From the IMG/VR virus record IMGVR_UViG_3300044734_000050, positions 1 through 34,033 of that record: DNA of 34,033 nucleotides; one strand, 5' to 3'. This document shows positions 30,840 to 34,033 of this stretch, in pieces. Each line of letters begins with the position of its first letter. The first letter of the stretch is position 1. The DNA comes from a virus. The translations under genes were made by a program, and so were the position numbers. The notes under the pieces were generated by a model, which searched no databases, was not told where the DNA came from, and saw only the letters and a list, made by a program, of their open reading frames with translations.

Positions 30840-31411
30840 CCCGCTGCCTCGTGGTGCTGGTCGGTGGGTTGGGATGCCTCGCGCTGGGTGTCAGCGATTT
30901 CAACGAGCCGGGCAATGCGCGTCGGATCTGCGGCGTAAATCTCCGCGATCTTGTCCCAGCTCGGCGCCGGCGCAGCCTTGCGCGGCTCCTCCGGTGTCAG
31001 ACCCCAATTCTCCCCGTACTTTTGCTTCATCTGCTCGAGCGTCGGCCGGTTTTCGCGCGGAGCCTCGAGCAGCAGCGGGTCGTTTTTCCCCCAATTTCTG
31101 AACCGTTCGTCGCGATGCAGTTCGGCCACGCGGTTGTCGCACGCCTCGACGATTTCCGAGATGGTGGGCGGCCATTTGAGATGACGCTGCACGCCGGTCC
31201 GCGGGTCGGTGACGTACCGGATCACATCGTTCGGATACTGCTCGAGCACCATCCCCAGGCTCGCCAGGTAGCCGTCAGGGTCGCTGTACTGATCGGCCCG
31301 GAAGGCTGAGAACAGGATGCGCTGCCGCTGCAAAATCAGCGTCTTCCGCGACTGATCGCTCGAGCGCGCGGTCGAGGGCTGCGATGAGGCTGCCACCTTG
31401 AGTTTTTCCAT
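30836..31411 (-). CDS. Replication-region protein, possible primosome accessory (191 aa)
   Basis: Residues 25-80 contain LILQRQRILFSAFRADQYSDPDGYLASLGMVLEQYPNDVIRYVTDPRTG (shown here in parts: LILQRQRILFSAF, YLASLGMVLEQYP, DVIRYVTDPRTG), then HLKWPPTISEIVEACD. This pattern recurs in rhizobial phage genes next to replisome organizers (recollection). The C-terminus is helical with KIAEIYAADPTRIARL. The first 137 nt overlap the end of the upstream replication gene in another frame. It probably helps load helicase or replication proteins; this is inference from neighbourhood. Confidence 0.5.
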   Translation of the reverse strand: MEKLKVAASSQPSTARSSDQSRKTLILQRQRILFSAFRADQYSDPDGYLASLGMVLEQYPNDVIRYVTDPRTGVQRHLKWPPTISEIVEACDNRVAELHRDERFRNWGKNDPLLLEAPRENRPTLEQMKQKYGENWGLTPEEPRKAAPAPSWDKIAEIYAADPTRIARLVEIADTQREASQPTDQHHEAAG

Positions 31412-31934
31412 TGCCGTTGCCTGTCCGTTGGTTCGAATCCTTTAGCCATGTACCCATGAACGCGGCATCCCAATTTGCCTTGGTGGTGATCGATCGGTTG
31501 GCGTTTGCCTCGCACCACTCGCGCATTCTCACGGCACGTTCATCGACGGTGGCCCGGCTCATTCCGAGCTTGGCGCCTTCATCGTAGTGCTTCTGTTTTG
31601 GAATCCAGTCGGGTGGAAGTTTGTGCCCGCGCTCTTTCTTTTCTTTCTTACTTACTACCTCTGAATGCTTCTTATCTTCGCTTAAGGAAGAGAGAGCACC
31701 ATTGCCGACATCGGGTGGTTTCGGGTGGATGTCGGGCGGATCGGCCGACATTTCCCGCTTGCGCCGGCGGTATTCCCGGTCCCAGGCCCGCCGCTTTTCC
31801 GCCGTTTCGTCCACTCCGTGTCGGGTGGATACCGCGCGCTCCATTGAGCGAACGGCGACGATGATCATCTCCATCGGAATGCAGTTTTTCAGCATCTCCG
31901 TGATCATGTCTGCGATCGGGGTTGGTGTTGTCAT
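31275..31934 (-). CDS. Replisome-organizer-like replication protein (219 aa)
   Basis: I start at ATG 31934 (MTTPTPIADMITEML), coupled to the upstream stop by ATGA; the open frame to 32066 is shadow. The N-terminal third is helical with AEKRRAWDREYRRRKREM. A Lys/Glu/Ser linker with low GC follows (SLSEDKKHSEVVSKKEKKE). The C-terminal domain has LPPDWIPKQKHYDEGAKLGM, VRMREWCEANANRS and KANWDAAFMGTWLKD, matching the C-terminus of phage replication organizer (O/DnaT-like) proteins. It lacks a clear winged-helix N-terminus, so it is short for the family. Confidence 0.6.
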   Translation of the reverse strand: MTTPTPIADMITEMLKNCIPMEMIIVAVRSMERAVSTRHGVDETAEKRRAWDREYRRRKREMSADPPDIHPKPPDVGNGALSSLSEDKKHSEVVSKKEKKERGHKLPPDWIPKQKHYDEGAKLGMSRATVDERAVRMREWCEANANRSITTKANWDAAFMGTWLKDSNQRTGNGNGKTQGGSLIAALDRALERSVAEDADFAAAAHPVLSLPGRSVQRP

Positions 31935-32170
31935 GCGAAGGTATCCGACCACTGCTCGCGTTCCCGGCTGTCCCGCATCGTGGTAGCGTTCTGCGCGTCG
32001 ACCGGATCGATGAAGAACGGCTTGACCGGCTCGCCTTCGCCCCGCCACTCCATAAGGCTCGACCATTGTCCGTGGTGCGTGTCGTCGAGCGATTCATGTC
32101 GCGCCCAGCCGACGCGCTCGAAGGCTGCGACCTCGTGGTGCCGGACGAAGTGAAAAATCTTCTCCGTCAT
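31931..32170 (-). CDS. Small hypothetical protein (79 aa)
   Basis: Both ends overlap the neighbours as ATGA. The product has FHFVRHHEVAAFERVGWARH, then DDTHHGQWSSLMEWRGEGEPVKPF, with paired His residues (HH at two places) that might bind metal. I recall similar His-rich small proteins in rhizobial phages but know no function. It lies between the methyltransferase and the replication organizer and is likely co-translated with both. Confidence 0.6.
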   Translation of the reverse strand: MTEKIFHFVRHHEVAAFERVGWARHESLDDTHHGQWSSLMEWRGEGEPVKPFFIDPVDAQNATTMRDSREREQWSDTFA

Positions 32171-33336
32171 TCGGCAGCCTCTGACATAAGGGCGCTGGCG
32201 TCGCCGCTGATGCGCCGTTCGGCGATAGCTGCATACCCCGGGTTGAGTTCGATTAGCGTGGCGTCTAGCCCGCGCTGCTGCGCAACGAGGCCAACCGTGC
32301 CGGCGCCGCCGAAAGGATCAAGGACGCGGCCAGGTACGCGCGGGAACGCTTCGCAGATCGGCCCACAGTTCGCGACTGAGCCGCAGCATCCGCAGACCGT
32401 AGCGGGAACGCCAGCCTTGATGCAGCGCTCGGCCAGTGCTGGAGGGAACGTCGCGAAATGAGCCTCGCGAAAGGCCCGGGGCGCAATGGTCCATACGTTG
32501 CGCGCGTTTCGGCTTTCGACAAGTTGCGTTGTGCTCGCATGAAACGAGCCCTTCGCCTTTATGTTTGTGCCCTCTGGTGCGGACTTCGGAGTGACGCCCG
32601 GCTTGCGTGAGCGAGGAACGCGGTCGATTGTGATACGACTGTTTGGCCCTACCGCTCGAGCATGTGCGCCGCCGGTGACGGGCTCGCGGATCGCGGCATG
32701 GTCGTAAAAATAATCCTCGCCCTTAGTTAGCAGCCAGATTTTCTCGTGTGCGGATGTTGGCCGGTCGTAAACTGATTCCGGCATGGGATTCGGCTTGTGC
32801 CAGATGATTTCCGAGCGGACGTACCAGCCATCGTCCTGCAGCGCGATGGCGAGCCGGTTCGGGATCATGCAAAGGTCTTTGGGTTTTAGGATGCCACCGC
32901 AGCCTATGATTCTGCCGGTGTGAGCAGCTTGCCCTTCTGAGCCCTTGTTTCCAGATCTTCCGCGCCGGTCACCCCCTTCGTGGTCTGGCACATAAATCGC
33001 CCCGACGGTGGAAAATGGCTTGTCGCGGAACGTGCGGTCATCGCTGCCATCTGCCTTGTATGCCGCGGCTGTTTTGCCGTTTGGGGCCGCCGCATAGCAG
33101 TCACCGTAATTGAGCCAAAGCGTGCCGTGCACTTTCAGCACCCGCCGGACCTCTCGGAACACATCAACCATGACGGCAAGGTGTTCGCCGAGCGTCGGCT
33201 CAAGCCCGATCTGCCCCGCAACGCCATAGTCGCGCAATCCCCAATACGGCGGCGAGGTCACCACGCAATCGAACGATTCCGACGGCAACAACCGGAGTTG
33301 CTCGCGAACGTCACCTATGAGGATTCGAACGGTCAT
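32167..33336 (-). CDS. DNA methyltransferase, N4/N6-type (389 aa)
   Basis: I choose ATG 33336 (MTVRILIGDVREQLRLLP), ATGA-coupled to the resolvase gene. TSPPYW at residues 27-32 is the catalytic motif IV of N6-adenine or N4-cytosine methyltransferases. DPFGGAGT at 340-347 is the SAM-binding motif I, so the order is catalytic first, SAM site last (beta-class). A Cys cluster (VCGCCGSVANCGPIC) lies just before the SAM motif and could hold zinc. It may protect phage DNA from host restriction or regulate replication. The target sequence cannot be read from the gene. Confidence 0.85.
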   Translation of the reverse strand: MTVRILIGDVREQLRLLPSESFDCVVTSPPYWGLRDYGVAGQIGLEPTLGEHLAVMVDVFREVRRVLKVHGTLWLNYGDCYAAAPNGKTAAAYKADGSDDRTFRDKPFSTVGAIYVPDHEGGDRRGRSGNKGSEGQAAHTGRIIGCGGILKPKDLCMIPNRLAIALQDDGWYVRSEIIWHKPNPMPESVYDRPTSAHEKIWLLTKGEDYFYDHAAIREPVTGGAHARAVGPNSRITIDRVPRSRKPGVTPKSAPEGTNIKAKGSFHASTTQLVESRNARNVWTIAPRAFREAHFATFPPALAERCIKAGVPATVCGCCGSVANCGPICEAFPRVPGRVLDPFGGAGTVGLVAQQRGLDATLIELNPGYAAIAERRISGDASALMSEAAE

Positions 33337-33737
33337 TCGCACGCCCTCACGGTCACCCTGCAGCCATGGGGCGCGAGACCCCACGTCACAGTCAGCTTGC
33401 GAAGATGTTTCGGGGAATCGTCCTCGATCAGTTCGATGCGCTTGAGGTAGTCGATCAGCGCTTTCAACCCATTGTCGAGGTCGATCTTGGTGTGGTGTTC
33501 GGACAGCACGATCAGGAGCTCGAAGCGGGGGATTTTCACCAGCTTGAGGGGACTGACCGCCCTGCCCTTGGCGGCCATCACATACGCATCCGCGACGTTG
33601 CCGAACGCGGTCAACTGGCGTTTTCCTTTCCAGTCGACCTTGCGCGTCCGGTTCACGCTCGGCGGCGGCGGGAGATCGAGCACGATATCCGGCGCCACCG
33701 CGAACGGTGGATCAGCGTATGAGGGCAGCGCGTCCAT
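33333..33737 (-). CDS. RusA-like Holliday junction resolvase (134 aa)
   Basis: The N-terminus has VLDLPPPPSVNRTRKVDWKGK, the usual start of RusA family enzymes. KIDLDNGLKALIDYL gives Asp86, Asp88 and Asp96, the metal-binding acidic residues expected, and IEDDSPKHLRKLTV follows with Asp106-107 and Lys110. The 134-aa length suits the family (E. coli RusA is 120 aa). It would resolve branched DNA formed in replication and recombination before packaging. TGATG and ATGA overlaps on the two sides place it in an operon with the methyltransferase. Confidence 0.8.
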   Translation of the reverse strand: MDALPSYADPPFAVAPDIVLDLPPPPSVNRTRKVDWKGKRQLTAFGNVADAYVMAAKGRAVSPLKLVKIPRFELLIVLSEHHTKIDLDNGLKALIDYLKRIELIEDDSPKHLRKLTVTWGLAPHGCRVTVRACE

Positions 33738-34033
33738 CAGGCGGTGCCGGCGGCCTGCTGCAGGTCGGGACGGTCCTTGAGGTCGATCTGCGCGGGGTCG
33801 ACGTCAGGCGCATCAACCGGCCGCTTCTTCTTGAACGCGGCCATCAGGATCGTCTGCCCATCGTGCCAGCCGCCGATCCATTTTTGCGCGGCGTCGTGCG
33901 CCAGTCCCGCGGGCGGCTCGCAACGGTCGCCAGCCATGCCGGCGGTCTTGCCTTCCTCGGCATGATCGACCTGCACTGCCTCGAACAGCTGCGGCTGCGA
34001 ACCGACCTTGAGCCCAGCCCATCGTGCCAGCCG
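33737..34033 (-). CDS. Ribosome-modulation-factor-like protein, 5'-partial at window edge
   Basis: The frame is open to the right edge, so the gene is cut; a GTG at 33976 gives a 79-aa form. EEGKTAGMAGDRCEPP and QKWIGGWHDGQTI resemble the GxxAGxxG...C..P...W..GW pattern of ribosome modulation factor and related small phage proteins. The C-terminus (KKKRPVDAPDVDPAQIDLKDRPDLQQ) is disordered. In bacteria RMF dimerises ribosomes in stationary phase; a similar role in a phage is not shown. The start and total length are not known. Confidence 0.5.
   Translation of the reverse strand, partial: RLARWAGLKVGSQPQLFEAVQVDHAEEGKTAGMAGDRCEPPAGLAHDAAQKWIGGWHDGQTILMAAFKKKRPVDAPDVDPAQIDLKDRPDLQQAAGTA

Noticed and set aside
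1-34033. CRISPR array, tRNA, rRNA, insertion sequence, attachment site or integrase
   Set aside because: No direct-repeat array, cloverleaf, transposase or integrase motif was seen on either strand by eye. A computational scan could still find small features.

Overview
The window looks like most of the genome, or a prophage copy, of a tailed phage with podovirus-type virion genes. The host is probably an alphaproteobacterium of the Bradyrhizobium/Rhodopseudomonas kind. That is inferred from the high-GC codon use and from several small proteins that look like those of Rhizobiales phages. I see no host gene, integrase, RNA polymerase, tRNA, IS element or CRISPR array, so lytic versus temperate lifestyle and the host remain open.

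Layout. Positions 1-1273 hold six small plus-strand genes of unknown function. From about 1300 to the right edge almost every gene lies on the minus strand, so the main region reads right to left. 33.9-28.8 kb is the DNA-metabolism and regulatory part: an RMF-like fragment at the edge, RusA resolvase, a DNA methyltransferase, a replisome-organizer-like pair and a run of small zinc-finger and HTH proteins, many joined by ATGA overlaps. 28.7-24 kb is packaging: small terminase, large terminase and portal. 24-20.8 kb is the capsid: a Bbp19-like protein, scaffold, major capsid protein, a Bbp16-like cement protein and a charged coiled-coil protein. 20.8-17.3 kb is a three-gene fibre cassette. 17.2-6.9 kb is the tail tube and the ejected core proteins in T7 order (gp11-, gp12-, gp14-, gp15- and gp16-like). 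6.8-4.3 kb is a tailspike. 4.3-2.0 kb is lysis: M15 endolysin, holin-like and spanin-like genes. 2.0-1.3 kb holds two small exported proteins.

Two patterns stand out. First, a 9-nt word (minus strand GTGCGTTGC) with a partly conserved flank occurs seven times, always in the same orientation, 29-69 nt upstream of a minus-strand start, and mostly at the head of a functional module: regulator, terminase, portal block, scaffold, tail tube, tailspike and lysis. It lies in three different reading contexts, so it is conserved as nucleic acid. It could be a phage promoter, an RNA processing or antitermination site, or a recombination boundary sequence. Second, the tailspike and all three fibre-cassette proteins begin with Sec-type signal peptides and have an even number of cysteines. 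This suggests that the adsorption proteins are exported and oxidised in the periplasm, which is unusual for a podovirus.

All functional calls come from reading translated sequence by eye. No database search was run.
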